64,000 nucleotides of DNA from Nannobrachium achirus. Lineage: Eukaryota; Chordata; Actinopteri; Myctophiformes; Myctophidae. The first letter of the stretch is position 1, and each line of letters begins with the position of its first letter. Below, one piece after another: positions 9,624 through 21,654 of the stretch. The stretch covers positions 17,888,365 through 17,952,364 of the forward strand of contig OY997645.1 of the NCBI GenBank assembly GCA_963921795.1, written 5' to 3'. Under the pieces are notes generated by a model. It ran no database searches and was not told the DNA's origin. It saw nothing but the letters and a program-made list of their open reading frames with translations. A program made the translations under genes and the position numbers.

Positions 9624-11090
9624 TCAAGACTGCAAGGCTGCGCCTGCTTTCTCGGCCTCCGCTGATGGTTCAGGGCTGCTGGCCCCTGCAGACTTCTTTT
9701 CCTCCTCCAGACGCGCACAATGTCCGGAGAAATGTCTCATTTCGGTTGTTGGGCTCAGTGGAACTCCAGTTTTTGCTGGCCCAGTTTTTATCTCTTCCAC
9801 ATTGAGACGCCAATTCCCCCGGAACTTTATGGGCCTTTGACCAAGGATCTGCTGTACAGGTTCCGAGTCGTGAAACACCACAAAGCCAAAGTTAGGGAAC
9901 TTGCCACCACTCTTCACAGTGACCTTCTGTACTCTACCAAAATGCTCGAAGATCTCCATTAGCTCGGCCTTGTCCACATCGTGAGGGATGTTTCCCACAA
10001 ACAGTTGGTGAGCAGTGGGTTTCCTGGCCTGTGCCTCCCCCTTCCCTTCCCATCCTGACATAGGTCCCTTATGTACAGCTGGAGGGCCTTCAGATCTCTG
10101 ATGTCTCTGTGTTTCAGGGAGAGGGGTGGAAATCATTTTGAGCTCCTCAGTTGTTTGTGCCTCTGGTTGGGGCTCCAGCAGCAGCAGGGTGTCTGATTTC
10201 AGCTGCACGGCTGTAGGCTTTGCCGACCTCTCTGCCTCCACTGAGGGTTCAGGGCTGGCAGTCCTCGCAGACTTCTCTGGGCCCGTATCTTGTATGAAAC
10301 CAAAGCTAGGTTCCTGTGCATGCGTTGTTGGGCTCAGTGGAACCTCCTTCCCTGATGACCCAGTCTTTATCTCCTCCACGTTCAGGCGCCAGTTACCGCG
10401 TAGTTTTACGGGCCTGTTACTGAGGATCTGTTGTACAGGTTCCAAGTCATCAAACTCCACAAAGCAAAAGTTAAGGCGCTTCCCACCACTCTTGACAGTA
10501 AGCTTTAGGACTTTACCAAACTGCTCAAAGAACTCTGTGAGCTCAGCCTTGTCTGCGTCATGAGGAACGTTTCCCACAAACAGTTGGTGGCCAGTGGGTT
10601 TCCTTGCATGTGCCTCCCCATGTTTCTCGGCCTCCTCCCTCACTTTATTCTCCATTTCCAACACCAAATTCCCCTTCTTCACTTCGATTTTCATGGCCTT
10701 CGCTTTCCCCTCCCTCTCCGCAATCTCCTTTTTCATGTGCTTCAATGCCTTCTCCCGCTCATCTAGATCATGTACATAAGCCTTCAGGAATTTCTCCTCT
10801 CTCTCCACAAGTTCCTTCCTCTGCACCAGCTTCCTTGCCACCTCCATTACCATGGCATTGTTCTTCTCCTCCCTCTCAGCAAGCTTCATTTCCATCTGCC
10901 TCAAAGTCATCTCCCTCCCAGCAAGTTTCATCTCCATCTCTCTCAAAGCCATCTCCCGCTCATAGGGTCCCCATACTCCTAGTCCCCAACCCAGTCTGTT
11001 CTCTTCCACCATCACATTATTGTCAGACAACTCCCATGTCTCCTTAACTGGGGCGTTCTCAGCACTCATCTTGTAATTGTCCCAGTACAT
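9624..11090 (-). CDS. Coiled-coil protein with two G3BP-type RRM domains
   Basis: The single frame encodes 488 residues with no intron. Residues about 44-158 are a charged coiled coil with a 14-residue repeat ([14 protein letters not shown], then [14 protein letters not shown]). RRM1 is at 168-243 and RRM2 at 361-436. RNP2 reads LFVGNVP and LFVGNIP; RNP1 reads RLNFCFVEF and FPNFGFVVF, so RRM1 has Cys where RRM2 keeps the usual Gly. NFGFVVF, DSEPVQ and [10 protein letters not shown] are hallmarks of the G3BP RRM. The NTF2-like domain and RGG tail of G3BP are absent. The linkers are Pro/Ser/Glu-rich and related to each other, showing unit duplication. RNA binding is likely; anything more is inference. 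An in-frame TAA precedes the first ATG directly; the eighth codon (MSAENAP, 11067-11069) has A at -3 and is the better start. The stop arises from an indel relative to linker 1. It may be a retrogene-derived array; expression is unproven. Confidence 0.75.
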   Translation of the reverse strand: MYWDNYKMSAENAPVKETWELSDNNVMVEENRLGWGLGVWGPYEREMALREMEMKLAGREMTLRQMEMKLAEREEKNNAMVMEVARKLVQRKELVEREEKFLKAYVHDLDEREKALKHMKKEIAEREGKAKAMKIEVKKGNLVLEMENKVREEAEKHGEAHARKPTGHQLFVGNVPHDADKAELTEFFEQFGKVLKLTVKSGGKRLNFCFVEFDDLEPVQQILSNRPVKLRGNWRLNVEEIKTGSSGKEVPLSPTTHAQEPSFGFIQDTGPEKSARTASPEPSVEAERSAKPTAVQLKSDTLLLLEPQPEAQTTEELKMISTPLPETQRHQRSEGPPAVHKGPMSGWEGKGEAQARKPTAHQLFVGNIPHDVDKAELMEIFEHFGRVQKVTVKSGGKFPNFGFVVFHDSEPVQQILGQRPIKFRGNWRLNVEEIKTGPAKTGVPLSPTTEMRHFSGHCARLEEEKKSAGASSPEPSAEAEKAGAALQS

Positions 11091-12271
11091 TTATTTGACA
11101 ATTAGTTAATCTTCCTACTTTTAAATATATATCATATATCTATTTCTTCAAATGCCATGCTGTGAGTTTGGGAGGCAGCTATATACCGATAATTCGTGAC
11201 GTATGGGTATCGTCACCAGTCCCATTATGGTGATAGACTATGATTTTTGTTAATTAATAACCTCAGACCTTGACCAGTGATTGGAGGCCAGTCTAAGCAG
11301 GTGGAAATCAGGTAATGCTGATGTCATCAATATGTTAGTGCTTGGAGGACAGTCTAAAATGATGAGGAGCTCCATATTTGGACAAGACTGACAGCATGGT
11401 GGAGATAAGGAGGGCACTGAGCGCCCCTAGTTGTAGCGGTAGTTTGAATATTACCATCTTTTTTATTTTATTTATATGACATCGGTGACCCACCGGTCCA
11501 CAACCAAAATGTTTTGTGTTACAGTATGTATTCTTTCCATCCAGGAAAAAGTGGAAAAAGTAGTCACATTTTGTACTTAAAGAGGTGGTGCCATGATTCC
11601 CCCCCTCTAAAACATGATTATCAGGTATTATGATTATACTAGGAGGAAGATTTTTTCCAAAAAGTATACAGAAAGAGTTAAAATTGGGTTTTGATGTGGC
11701 CACACCCCCAGTTCATTAAGTATGCATGGATGTCATGGTGGGTGGTGACCCAGCTGAAGTTAGCCACACCCCACAGTGTTGGGTGAATGGTAATTAGGGG
11801 AGGAGTTGATTCTGTGATGTAATAAGTATGTGTGTTTTTAACTGACACTTTTGACCACAAGGTGGCAGCCTCCAAGAGAAAACAAACAAATACCAAGAGA
11901 ATACATAATTGCTCATAAAAACCACACCAGCCAGGGGGTCTAATGAAGTACTTTCAACCTCCTAGACACATGAAAAACAGAAAAAGTACAAAACTATGGC
12001 ACCACCTCTTTAAGTAAAAGTACCTATACCACAATGTACACATGTTACAGTCTGTTACAATTAATACAAGTCCAGCATTCAAAATGTTCTTAAAAGTACA
12101 AAAGTATTCAAATTAAAATATACTTTCACAAGTTTCCAAATATATTAAAATGCTTTGGAAATAGCAAATCTACAAGCTCAAAACATGCAAGTAAGTATGC
12201 ATATAGGCTGAAGTGGTTAATGTACAGTATGTGGCGACACGATGCTGGCGGCCTATTACTCAAAAGTGTAC
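11091..12271. other. Non-coding stretch upstream of the RRM gene
   Basis: An AT-rich segment (11118-11150) lies just 5' of the minus-strand RRM gene and could hold its promoter, but no clear TATA box and initiator pair was chosen. A half copy of the 55-bp hAT palindrome sits at 12159-12180. No other gene is seen. Confidence 0.4.
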
Positions 12272-12886
12272 TTAACTCATTGAGTGCCTATCCCGAATTA
12301 GTTCGGTATATATTATCGCATCCCAGAGTGCCTATCCCGAACTAGTTCGGCATATAAAAAATATAAAAATAAATAAAAATTTGAAAAAAAAAATTTTGAA
12401 TTTTTTTTTTTTGGACCCCATCAAATCTAGTGAACATGATTTCAATCGCGATTTTGCATGTTCCACCCCCATACAACCCCATCTAACATACAGGGCAGCC
12501 ATGTTTGTTTACATAACATGTAAAACATAATGGCGATTATCTCAAGAATGCCTGAACGGATTTCCAATCGGATTTTTTTGTTTGAAAGCTGTGAACAAAC
12601 TGCACAAATCTTTTTAGAGCTCATTCTTCTCTGTTTTTTTCCCATGCATGAGGTGTGCAAGGTTTAATCATGGCTAAGTTGACGAAAATAAGGCTTCTAA
12701 AATGCTTGGTAGCCAATAGCTAACTTCAAGCTAACTTCATCCTCTTCCTGTACATGCACAAAGGAAAGTGTTCAGGCAAGTCATGGCTGCAGGGCTTCTG
12801 CATATACCAGCATATCTCTATGGGATTTTCTATGGCCACTGGGCGCCCTCTAGTGGTGAAAGGGGTGGCACTAAATGAGTTTTTAA
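12272..12886. mobile_element. Possible TTAA-flanked (piggyBac-like) element
   Basis: The left end reads TTAA then ctcattgagtgcc (12272-12288). The right end, read inward, reads TTAA then aaactcatttagtgcc. About 615 bp lies between. Just inside the left end are two direct repeats each holding a palindrome, cccgaa(t/c)tagttcgg (about 12292-12346). The termini match only loosely, so the boundaries are tentative. Confidence 0.4.
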
Positions 12887-12994
12887 AGGGATATTTCAAA
12901 AAAACTTTTGGTAATTTTATCATCTAATTAGGCTTTTATGAACACCCTGAACAGTTTTTGAAGCGGTGAAAACCGCTTCCAATGAGTGGCTTTG

Positions 12995-13260
12995 TGTGTC
13001 CCACGCCCATATATGGTCATTTCAGTCCAGAATGAACAGGCTTTTTTGTAAACAAAATGTCTGTCACCTCATGTCCATATATGGTCATTTCAGTCCAGAA
13101 TGAACAGGTTTTATCTGTCCCGTACGTCCAGAATATCAGTCCAGAATGAATAGGCTTTTTCAAAAAGCAAAATGTGTGTCCCATGTCCATATACCGGTAT
13201 GGCCATTTCAGTTCAGAATGAACAGGTTTTATCTGTCCTGTCCAGAATATGTGTGTAGTG
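12995..13260. repeat. Tandem repeat carrying CArG-box sequences
   Basis: Three to four diverged units contain 'gtccatatatggtcattt' and 'cagtccagaatgaacagg'. Two units hold the exact CCATATATGG palindrome (13007-13016 and 13075-13084); a third is interrupted by an extra ccgg. CArG boxes bind serum response factor, but here the motif comes with the repeat. Confidence 0.8.
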
Positions 13261-13530
13261 TCCCTCCCGGTCTGATGATTGGATACTTTGAGGATTGGTC
13301 AAGCTTCACATGATAATTTGGCCCTCCAGATAAAATCATTCATTCATTCAGAATATAATAAAGAATGTAGAATTCAGAATATATAAAGAATGTATAGATC
13401 ACAGAGTTCATAACTCTAGAACACAGAATAAAAGTTCACCGCTTCACTTCGAACCGAGGTTTGATTTTTAATTAGCTTGATTGAATATTTAGATATTTGA
13501 TGTAAATGTTATCAGGCCCTCCAGGCCCAG

Positions 13531-13824
13531 GGCCTCTCCCCACACACACCCATTGTAACTTCAAACTTCATTTTAACCATGATAGATTCATTAAAAACAC
13601 CCATTCTTTTTTCTGGTGACTCATACTACCCTCCTAATATGTGAGCAGGCCATCTTTTTTCATTTATTTTTAATAATATTTTTTTTGTATTTCATTTTTT
13701 CCATTTTCCCAAATAATTATTAAAAATAAATGAATAAATGAAAAAATAATGGGTATTTTTAATGAATCTATCATGGTTAAAATGGAGTTTGAAGTTACAA
13801 TGGGTGTGTATGTGGAGAGAGGCC
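13531..13824. mobile_element. Inverted-repeat MITE, about 80-bp arms
   Basis: The arms at 13531-13612 and 13741-13824 are inverted and highly similar, each beginning agggcctct(c/ct)ccaca and containing 'aaaatggagtttgaagtt' (right-arm sense). An AT-rich spacer of about 128 bp separates them. No target duplication was found. Confidence 0.75.
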
Positions 13825-14476
13825 CTTCCACTGCTCCCTGTTGAAAGTGGAATATCCCTTTAAGTAGGCCTACAGTACTCGAGTAAATGTATTTAGTTAC
13901 TTTAGCCTACACCACTGCCACCCAGTAACATAAGAATATGAATTGCATCCTTTGTCGTATATCCTCTCTGTCTTTCAAAGTCTATTGCTAGCCTTTCACA
14001 GACATCAAACTTTGGCAAGGTGACTCTAATGTCCGACTATCACTTGCCCTGAGGCTGGGTGTTCAGTCAGCTGCTGATTCCATAGATAGGCTATCACCAG
14101 CCAGGTCCACATGGCCATTTTCAAAGTGATGGGGAGCATTCAGAATGATGTATGACGCATTTTCTTGAGTTGAGGGAGGGATGCGCGTGCTGGTGCCACA
14201 TAGGGACATTAGGCTCAGATAGCGACAAGGTCATTCCATAGGGACTTGGCTTTGGAACAGGAGGGTGACCAGTTCACATCAAGTACTGACCCCAGTATGG
14301 ATTGTGGACAGATAACTGGACAGAGGTGCCAGTTTATCTGCCTAGGTGACCTTGAGCAAGGCACCGAACACCTAACTGCCTCTGGATGCCGTTATGTAGT
14401 GGCCCATCACTCCATCTGTCCACATTTGCATGTCTATAATAAGACATGGGTGTGCATGTCTGCAGGCTATACAGTA

Positions 14477-14478
<2 letters not shown>
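13825..14478. other. Non-coding stretch, no feature recognised
   Basis: No gene, no complete repeat and no RNA gene was recognised here. Confidence 0.4.

Positions 14479-14563
<85 letters not shown>
14479..14563. repeat. (GT)n microsatellite
   Basis: Uninterrupted GT run of about 85 bp. The C/V- and T/H-repeat frames across it are artefacts. Confidence 0.98.
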
Positions 14564-14569
<6 letters not shown>

Positions 14570-15619
14570 GTAATCTTCATCTTCTATTATTGACCTTTCA
14601 TGGGCTGTGTAAAAAGGTGGGAGATTAGAGTATAATAGAAATGTTGATTTCCAACAATGGCTCACATAAAGAACCAATGTATCTATGGTGCCTTTGTAAA
14701 ACCTGCTATTTTTCATTGTTCTCAATAAGATATATTTCCAGTTGGAGTATCAAGGCGACAGGATTTGACTTTTCAGCCCTCCCTTAAGTGTAGATTCTAG
14801 TTCAGCTAGGCTCATCATTCTCAAAGTCACGTCAGCTGGACTGCAGTGTGTTCACATTTCGACAGATCACACACTAATTCACTGCCCTGATTACAAAGCT
14901 CTCCCTTCTCTCACCGACCCAACTCATCCGCTCATGTCACTAGCAATCAAAAGTCAGGCACAGCAATTCATTGGCATGCATAATATTACAATTTCAATGA
15001 ATCCCCACACCTCAATTTCCATGGCACTGTCTCAGGGCAATGATGCTCCAGCTACAGCATTACTTTCTGCTGCAGCTCCCGTTCACATTACCATGCGAAC
15101 ATGGGAAGAGATGGTTCATTCAGAAATGTTAATCAGACAGTTGAAATGTCCAACAGGACCTTGACAGTAGACCTAGACCATGTGTCAATGAATAACTTAT
15201 GCAAAGTCACTAACACGCCATTGTTATATGCACATTATACATTATTTTGCATGTGCATTATACAATATGGTTTCAATTTACAAACTTCAGCTGTGCCAAC
15301 AGGGAGACTTTGAAGCAGCCACTGAACCAGGAAACGCAGGACTGCACAAAGGAGCTTGGCAAATATTTGTTTCCACCCTCTCATTCGGCAGAGGTTTCTA
15401 ATAGCAAACACAAACATAATAACAAAATTCCATCTAATCTCTAAGCTCTCGGGACCGTCCCTGAAATTGTGCTGCTTTGTGCTTTTGATGGTTCAGCCAT
15501 TTGAATAAACTGCATGTGTTTCGAAGAGGAGCTGGCGTAATTGAGGGAAGTTTTTGCAAGTGGTCTGCTTGTTTGTAGTTTTATGCAGATCACAGCGTTT
15601 TCCTCAGCATGGACCTATT
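14564..15619. other. Low-repeat non-coding stretch
   Basis: No gene is supported. The sequence is mostly unique in appearance, with chance frames only. Confidence 0.4.
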
Positions 15620-15881
15620 GGGGCGGCATAGCTCAGGGGTAGAGAAACTGTTATTAGAGCACGAAGGGTTCCCGAAAGGTTCCCAGTTTGAATCCGGGCT
15701 CCCCCTGAGTTAATGTCGAAGAGTCCTTGAGCAAGATTCTGAACCCCTAATTGCTCCCGGTGAGTAGGTTGGTGCCTTGCATGGTTTCCTCCGCCACCGG
15801 TGTGTGAATGGATGAATGGAATGCACAATCTCTGTAAAACGCTTTGCATAAAAGCGCTATATAAATGCACCATTTACCATT
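15620..15881 (+). mobile_element. tRNA-derived SINE
   Basis: The tRNA-like head has an A box (tagctcaggg, 15629-15638) and a B-box-like 'gtttgaatcc' further on. The body contains 'ccttgagcaagattctgaac' and the tail ends in 'aaaagcgctatataaatgc', the standard 3' end of a widespread fish SINE. A second copy with the same organisation lies on the minus strand at 16738-17280. Transcription would be by RNA polymerase III. Confidence 0.88.
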
Positions 15882-16617
15882 TTTACCCCTCCCAACACCC
15901 CTGCCTCTCCCTGCACCCCCTCAACCCACCCCACAAACTGGTGCTGCTTTCTTCAGCTGATGCAGCCGCAGTGTAGCTGGGGTCAGTCAGCCAGCATGGG
16001 ATGCTGAGTACTGGCCTCATCCTTCGTTCGTGACAAGTTAATATGGACAAACCCAACCGGTGCATGATGCTCTATGTAGCAACAACACCAATCAACGACG
16101 AGTCCCAGTGGGGCCTAAGAAGCTATGGATGCCTTCCCATTTCCCCCGGTCTCACATATCTTCACAGGGTGGGGGAAATCTATATGTTAGAGACAGAAGC
16201 CACAAAAATGTTGTGCACAGGGCTTGTGTGGTGTGAGGTGTATAGCTCAATATGAATTCCTCACAAACACATCTATCATTTATTCCCCACAATACATTTT
16301 TATACAATTTTGCAACATTCTTTTTTTTGTGTTATGTGAGGTGGCCTAAGGATGAATAGAATATTTTCAACTATACTATTGAAATAACTTGAAGCACATA
16401 CAAAAACACTCCACATAAAAAACGGCTCCACGTACTAAATAACACCAGTTTTACTTAAACACCTTATCTGTATTACACAGACAAGGTGTAAATTAAAAAG
16501 AAAGTAAGTCATTATCACAGCAAAATGTTCTAAAAATGACTCTGTGTCAGAAGTTTTGTGGCAATTTGAAGCGTTTGTTGAAATATGGGGCCTTAAATGT
16601 AACTAGAAATGCACTCT

Positions 16618-16662
16618 GTCGAGGTGCCAACTTGCGTGCGCGCGCGTGTGTGTGTGTGTGAG
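16618..16662. repeat. (GC/GT)n run next to a shared 18-mer
   Basis: The 18-mer gtcgaggtgccaacttgc (16618-16635) is also at 3172-3189. It is followed by a short alternating purine-pyrimidine tract that could adopt Z-DNA. Confidence 0.7.
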
Positions 16663-16737
16663 CACAATGGATAGTGTCCGCGCATGTGCCGTGTAACTGT
16701 AAAAAGGTGATGCTGATCGCGTCAGAGCACCACTAAG

Positions 16738-17280
16738 TAAATGGTGCATAGCACCTTTATCCAAAGCACTTTACAGAGATTGTGCATCTCTCACACACAC
16801 ATTCATACACCGATGGCAGAGGAAACCATGCAAGGGCGGCTGTGGCTGTGGCTCAGGAAGTAGAGTGTGTGGCTCAGGAAGTAGAGTGGGGTGGCCAATG
16901 ATCCGTGGGTCGGCGGTTCACATCTCAGCTACTCCTGTCTACATGTCGAAGTGTCCTTGGGCAAGACACTGAACCCTGCATTGCCTCCAATGGTGTTAGC
17001 TTGTCAGTTGCCACCATTGGTGTGTGAATGTGGGAAGTGAGGACGCTGGCGTTGACTGTTCGCCGCTTCACCTCCCAATGTATGAATGAATGAACCATTG
17101 TAAGCGCTTTGAGTTCGCAACTTGCTTAGAAAAGCGCTATAAAAATGCAATTCATTATTATTAAGGCATGTTCAGTGTCTTGCTCAAGGACATTTCGACA
17201 GTAACTCTGGGGGAGCCCTGGATCGAACTGGGAACCATTCGGTTGCAAAGCGGCCAGTCTACACTCTACCCCACTAGGTA
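16738..17280 (-). mobile_element. tRNA-derived SINE, split by another SINE
   Basis: The 3' half (16738-16835, including 'aaatggtgcatagcacc' at the tail end) and the 5' head (17163-17280, with B-box-like 'gttcgatccagg' on the minus strand) belong to one minus-strand SINE related to that at 15620-15881. The two halves are interrupted by the plus-strand SINE at 16836-17162. Confidence 0.8.
16836..17162 (+). mobile_element. tRNA-derived SINE inserted in a SINE
   Basis: The head (gtggctcaggaagtagagtg) carries an A-box-like segment that is duplicated in tandem once at about 16850-16890. The body has 'tgtccttgggcaagacactg' and the tail 'aaaagcgctataaaaatgc' followed by (ATT)n. A short AAGG duplication (16832-16835 and 17163-17166) borders it, consistent with insertion into the older minus-strand SINE. 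Confidence 0.82.
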
Positions 17281-18402
17281 TTTCGCAATAAGCATACAAA
17301 TACAAACTGTACAATAAATGTGAGAAAGCATGGAATTTACTTTATTCGTTTTCCCATGGCATGCATTTATGCATAGTGTGGAGGCTTTTGCACGACCGAT
17401 GTGGTAGAGTAGGGCGGACAGATAAACGAAGTGGCCATCCTCAACTAGGCTGTCTGGATGATGATGTGAGGTTTGATTTGTACAGAAACAGCCCATAGAA
17501 ATGTAAATGTTTTACTTTTATTCTTTGAGTACTTGTCAGTTGGTAATGCTTAACATGAATTAGGCTTAAGAAACATGTTTTGGACTTTCCATGTCGTTCA
17601 CCCCACCCCCACATCAGCTGTCACGGCTCCATTCAGAACCACATCAAAGTTGTTCATTATTCTCTGGGAGATCACAGAAACATACCAGACACTCAAGTTG
17701 GAGAGTGTGTCATCTCCCCCAGCCTCACCCCTAACAGGCTAACACCACCATTTTCTTAATCAAATCTTATTTGACAGCTCAATATGACAATTCAACAATG
17801 TACATATTATGTACATCTAATTAATTCCTAACAGGGCGAGTGTTACAGTAATTGATGTGAGGCGTTAATACATGCTAATGTTCAGTCTCGTCGTGTATGT
17901 ACCGGTATGTACTGCATAGTTGACACATTTTTATTGCCTCCTCTTTTTATTTATTTTTATGCTTTTTATGCTCAGATAGGCCAGGGAGACAGGAAACCAT
18001 GGGCAGACAGAGAGGAGAGTACGTGAGAGAAGAAGTTGGATTTGAACTTCACACTTTCACTAACTGGCTGAACCAGCAGGCACCCGACAAATGTATTGTG
18101 CTTGCAGAACAACTACTGCACTTTTTCTCCACCCCAAATAGATATATCAGATTTTTTTCCTTTGAAACCTTAATTACCGTGTTAATTCATTTTTCATGTT
18201 CTACTGTCTAATTGGAAATCGATTGTCAGCTATTCTTAATGATGGACACTTGAGCTGGATGTATTTTCATTTCCTGAAAAATTATCATTTTGGAGTTAGC
18301 TGGTTTTTGCCCGACAGCAGAGATATGATGTATTCTGGTTATTGCAAGGATTAACTTAAAGAAGACAATAAAGCATGCACTCATATTCATATATAGGCCT
18401 AC

Positions 18403-18405
<3 letters not shown>
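17281..18405. other. Low-repeat stretch, possible conserved non-coding DNA at 17590-17900
   Basis: No gene is supported. The 17590-17900 part lacks repeats and is rich in AT-type motifs (ctaattaattcc, atttgacagctcaa, gtaattgatg) typical of developmental enhancers, but conservation cannot be judged from one sequence. Confidence 0.25.

Positions 18406-18470
<65 letters not shown>
18406..18470. repeat. (AT)n microsatellite
   Basis: Uninterrupted AT run of about 65 bp directly left of the transposon-like segment at 18475. Confidence 0.98.
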
Positions 18471-18472
<2 letters not shown>

Positions 18473-18474
18473 TA

Positions 18475-19747
18475 GGGCTGGGACTTTAACTGATTAATTT
18501 CGATTTAACAGAAAATGTATGTGATAAAAAATACGCATTTTAAACACGCTTAGTTTTTGCACCATAGAACCTTTCTCACTGGACAATCGGATCATTTCAC
18601 ACATTTTCAACCTATCTTCATTGCGCGGTAGGTCGCAGATTAGTATGTGAACGGTCACAGCTTGACCGTATGTATGTATCTCTGTCACGCCTGACACTGT
18701 GGTTCTATGGGTGTGTCGCTCTGACATCATGCTTTGATGTCATGTGATGTCAGGGAAACCACTCTTAACAGAATGGGTTTGCCGCTCTGACATCACGCTC
18801 TGGCTTCACTGTGATGTCACACTAAAGAATCCCTGTTATGCCCATATATGGAGTTCCCTGATGTCATCAATATTAATATTGGCTGCCACTATTAAATGCA
18901 TTCAACTTACCGGCGCGCGTGCGGCCGTGCGTTGTGCTTGCGAACATCGGTGTGCGTGACGGGCGCACATGGGATCATTAGCGTGGTGAAGTTTAATCCC
19001 AACCGCGAGCGAATCTGTCGCTCCATTCAGTCATAACGTGCTCCATGTTTACATGCATTGTCTAAAGGGCTTGAAATGGCCTTTCTAAATGGAGCGCTGT
19101 GCCCATGATCATAATTAGGAAGTACATGTGAGCAAATTGGCAACTAAGCCTGTTGGGAAATGTAGTGTTTTTGCTCACCTGGTGCCAAAACAGCCCATAT
19201 TTGCAACTGTTTCCCCGGTGAACTATGCAACAACTGCCAACCAGAGTTTCTCTCAAAATGGTTGCCAAAGTGTTAAGCCCATATCTAACAGGACTTCATA
19301 TGGGAATGCCCATACATGGAGGCCACATCGGCCACATACCACACTAACACTCCAATCCATATATGGCCAAGACAGATGGCCAAGACAGCCCATATCTGTG
19401 TGGCTGGTTCTACAGACAGGGATCTCCATGTATGGGCATAAAAGGGTATGATCTCAGATGCCATAGACATCATAGGACTTTCACATAACGGATAACTAAG
19501 TAAGCATGTTTGGGTTCTGTAGTTACCCATTCTGTATGGGTAACTGGTCCGATAGACATCACTGGCCAGATGGCCAAGAATTGGCGCTATCTCGCCCTTG
19601 AGGCCCTTTAGGGCAAGGTCGCATGTCGCCCTGAGGTGTCTTGCTAGTATTATTATATTGTTTATATTATATGCGATTAAACATGTGATTAATTAATTAC
19701 AGAGACTAATTAATTAGATTATTTGTTTGATTGAGTCCCACAGATCC
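18475..19747. mobile_element. DNA-transposon-like segment carrying the CArG-box repeat
   Basis: Each end has a TA (18473-18474 and 19748-19749) followed inward by related termini, gggctgggacttta on the left and ggatctgtgggactcaa on the right. The AT-rich subterminal stretches (gattaattaattacag, attaattagatt) are familiar from fish DNA transposons. The interior (18640-19640) is the dispersed repeat also found at 58107-58765, which lacks a block equivalent to 18880-19265. Exact CCATATATGG occurs at 18842-18851 and 19357-19366. The boundaries are tentative because the termini need a 2-3 nt gap to align. Confidence 0.5.
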
Positions 19748-19749
19748 TA

Positions 19750-20438
19750 TCACACGCTTCAGCTGGTATCTTGCTCAGTTGCTACTGCTTTTATAGTTGG
19801 GAATACTTGTTTTGCATAGTGGCGATAGTGACGTTTTTTTATTGTGGGGTGGGGTGATGTAATGGAGACCCTTTGACAAGTGAAGCATTTCTGAAGACAA
19901 GGCCAGACGTTATTCCCAGTTCATTGCCTACAAGAAACGTTCTTCCACGTGTTGTCTGTTCTAACCATTCCTTAAATTAAAGATTGTGAGACATCAATGC
20001 AAGATGTCCGTCTGCATGGAAAGTGTTGCAACACATTGACATCAGTATTGTGGGCATCGTATGGTGTGTGAAAATAACAGAAAAGAAAGTCATGAGTCAC
20101 AGCTAGCCATTTCAGCGAGAGGAGAGGAAGAGAAGGAAGACCGAAATGACCTCGACTCTATTAGTGAACCCGGCAGTCACAGGTGAGGTAACAGATCACA
20201 TAATCTAATGTGCCCAAACTGTGTTAGGAGACAGGAGGTTGGTATAAGGCCAGGAGACCTTCACGCCTTTTTACCATGCTCTCTGGACCATGCAAAATCT
20301 TTCAGATTTAGTGGCCATATTTAAGGCTAGATGTCCTCCACATGCCGAAGCCGTGGGATTTGTAGTAAAGGCTTGGAGAAAGAAGCCGAGGTGTAAGCTT
20401 ATTTCTTTGCATCTGCACTTGTTGCATAATATTTAGAT
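19750..20438. other. Non-coding stretch with first copy of a local duplication
   Basis: Segment 20167-20280 (cacaggt...gaggttggtata...ccaggag...accatgct) recurs in direct orientation at 21186-21290 with about 80 percent identity by eye. No gene is seen. Confidence 0.6.
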
Positions 20439-20867
20439 CAGGGGTCTTCAACAGGGGATCCGGGACCCCTAGGGGGTCCTCAGAGTTACTACTCTACTCT
20501 ACTACCAATCCTTTTTATATTAAAAACTTGAACCCTAGTGTCCATATTCTGAGAACTGTAGACAAAAATAGCAGATCTACAAGCTCACAGGCGTTGTGAG
20601 CTCGTAGATCGGCTACTTTCAGCAAAGTGGTTTGGTGTAGAGGAAAATAAATCGCAGACTAAGTCCAGAGTGAAAGGTCAAGTTAAGTATTGACAGTTCA
20701 AGTGGTTAAATATCTGAAAACACAAATTGACATGAATCCAAAATACACGGATGATTGTACTGTCAAAAAATGAAACTATATGGAATCTATGAAGAGGTGT
20801 TGGAGGTCCCTGCTTCATCTCTCTCTCAAGTAAGGGGTCCTTGGCCTGAAAACGTTGAAGACCCCTG
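20439..20867. mobile_element. hAT-like MITE with 8-bp TSD
   Basis: A 429-bp element is flanked by a perfect 8-bp duplication, atttagat (20431-20438 and 20868-20875). Both termini read caggggtcttcaac inward from the end, the CAG start expected of hAT. It contains the palindrome at 20565-20619 that is shared with other elements here. No transposase is encoded. Confidence 0.93.
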
Positions 20868-21654
20868 ATTTAGATGCTAGTTATGTTATTGACAGATGGT
20901 GTATTATGTAAAATAAATAGCTGCACTCTATAGCCTACTGTCCACAGATAATTATATTATTTAGACATTTGCTTGGTTACTGTAGCACTCTATTCACTCA
21001 ACCACTTACCCAATTCGGTTTCATATTAGTCACTGTCACATACTGTACCTGTACATGTAAGAAAGGCAACCTTTATTAGACTACATAAGAGTTTCATTGT
21101 GTTTCCCTATTTAATCTTTTTGTTTTGTTTTTCAAAAATTGATTTCCAATTTCATACTGACTGTCACAGTCAGTGTGCGTGTGTGGACCCAACAGTCACA
21201 GGTAACAGATCACACAATAATATCCCCAAACTGTGTTAAGAGACAGGAGGTTGGTATAGGCCAGGAGAACTTCACACCCTTTACCATGCTACCTGACACG
21301 TTGACGACTATAGTCTTCATTGTGTTAAACACAGGGAAAACTAATAATAATTGTCTATTTATTTAGATAATGTGAAAATGAAAATGAAGCTACTAACACA
21401 TGTGAAACATAAATATTCTCATGGTTCCCTGTGATTGGTTTCTGCCCTACATCCCTAGCAAATAATGTGACGGAGAGGGTTATTTCAGGTGTGTCTTTTC
21501 TCCCAGGCTCTTTCTCCCAACCAGTGCTCAACACAGCCCACACACCATTTCCCAAAGCGTTTTGTTTTGTTTTTAATATATCGGAGGAAGCTACTGTATT
21601 ACATTAATTTCAACCTGTGGTATGAAAATGTACTTCCTGGGACTTGAAACTTTA
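20868..21654. other. Non-coding stretch with second copy of a local duplication
   Basis: Copy two of the 20167-20280 duplication is at 21186-21290. The remainder has no recognisable gene or element. Confidence 0.5.

Noticed and set aside
10604-11047. Proline/serine-rich plus-strand frames opposite the RRM gene
   Set aside because: They are antisense shadows of the coiled-coil coding strand.
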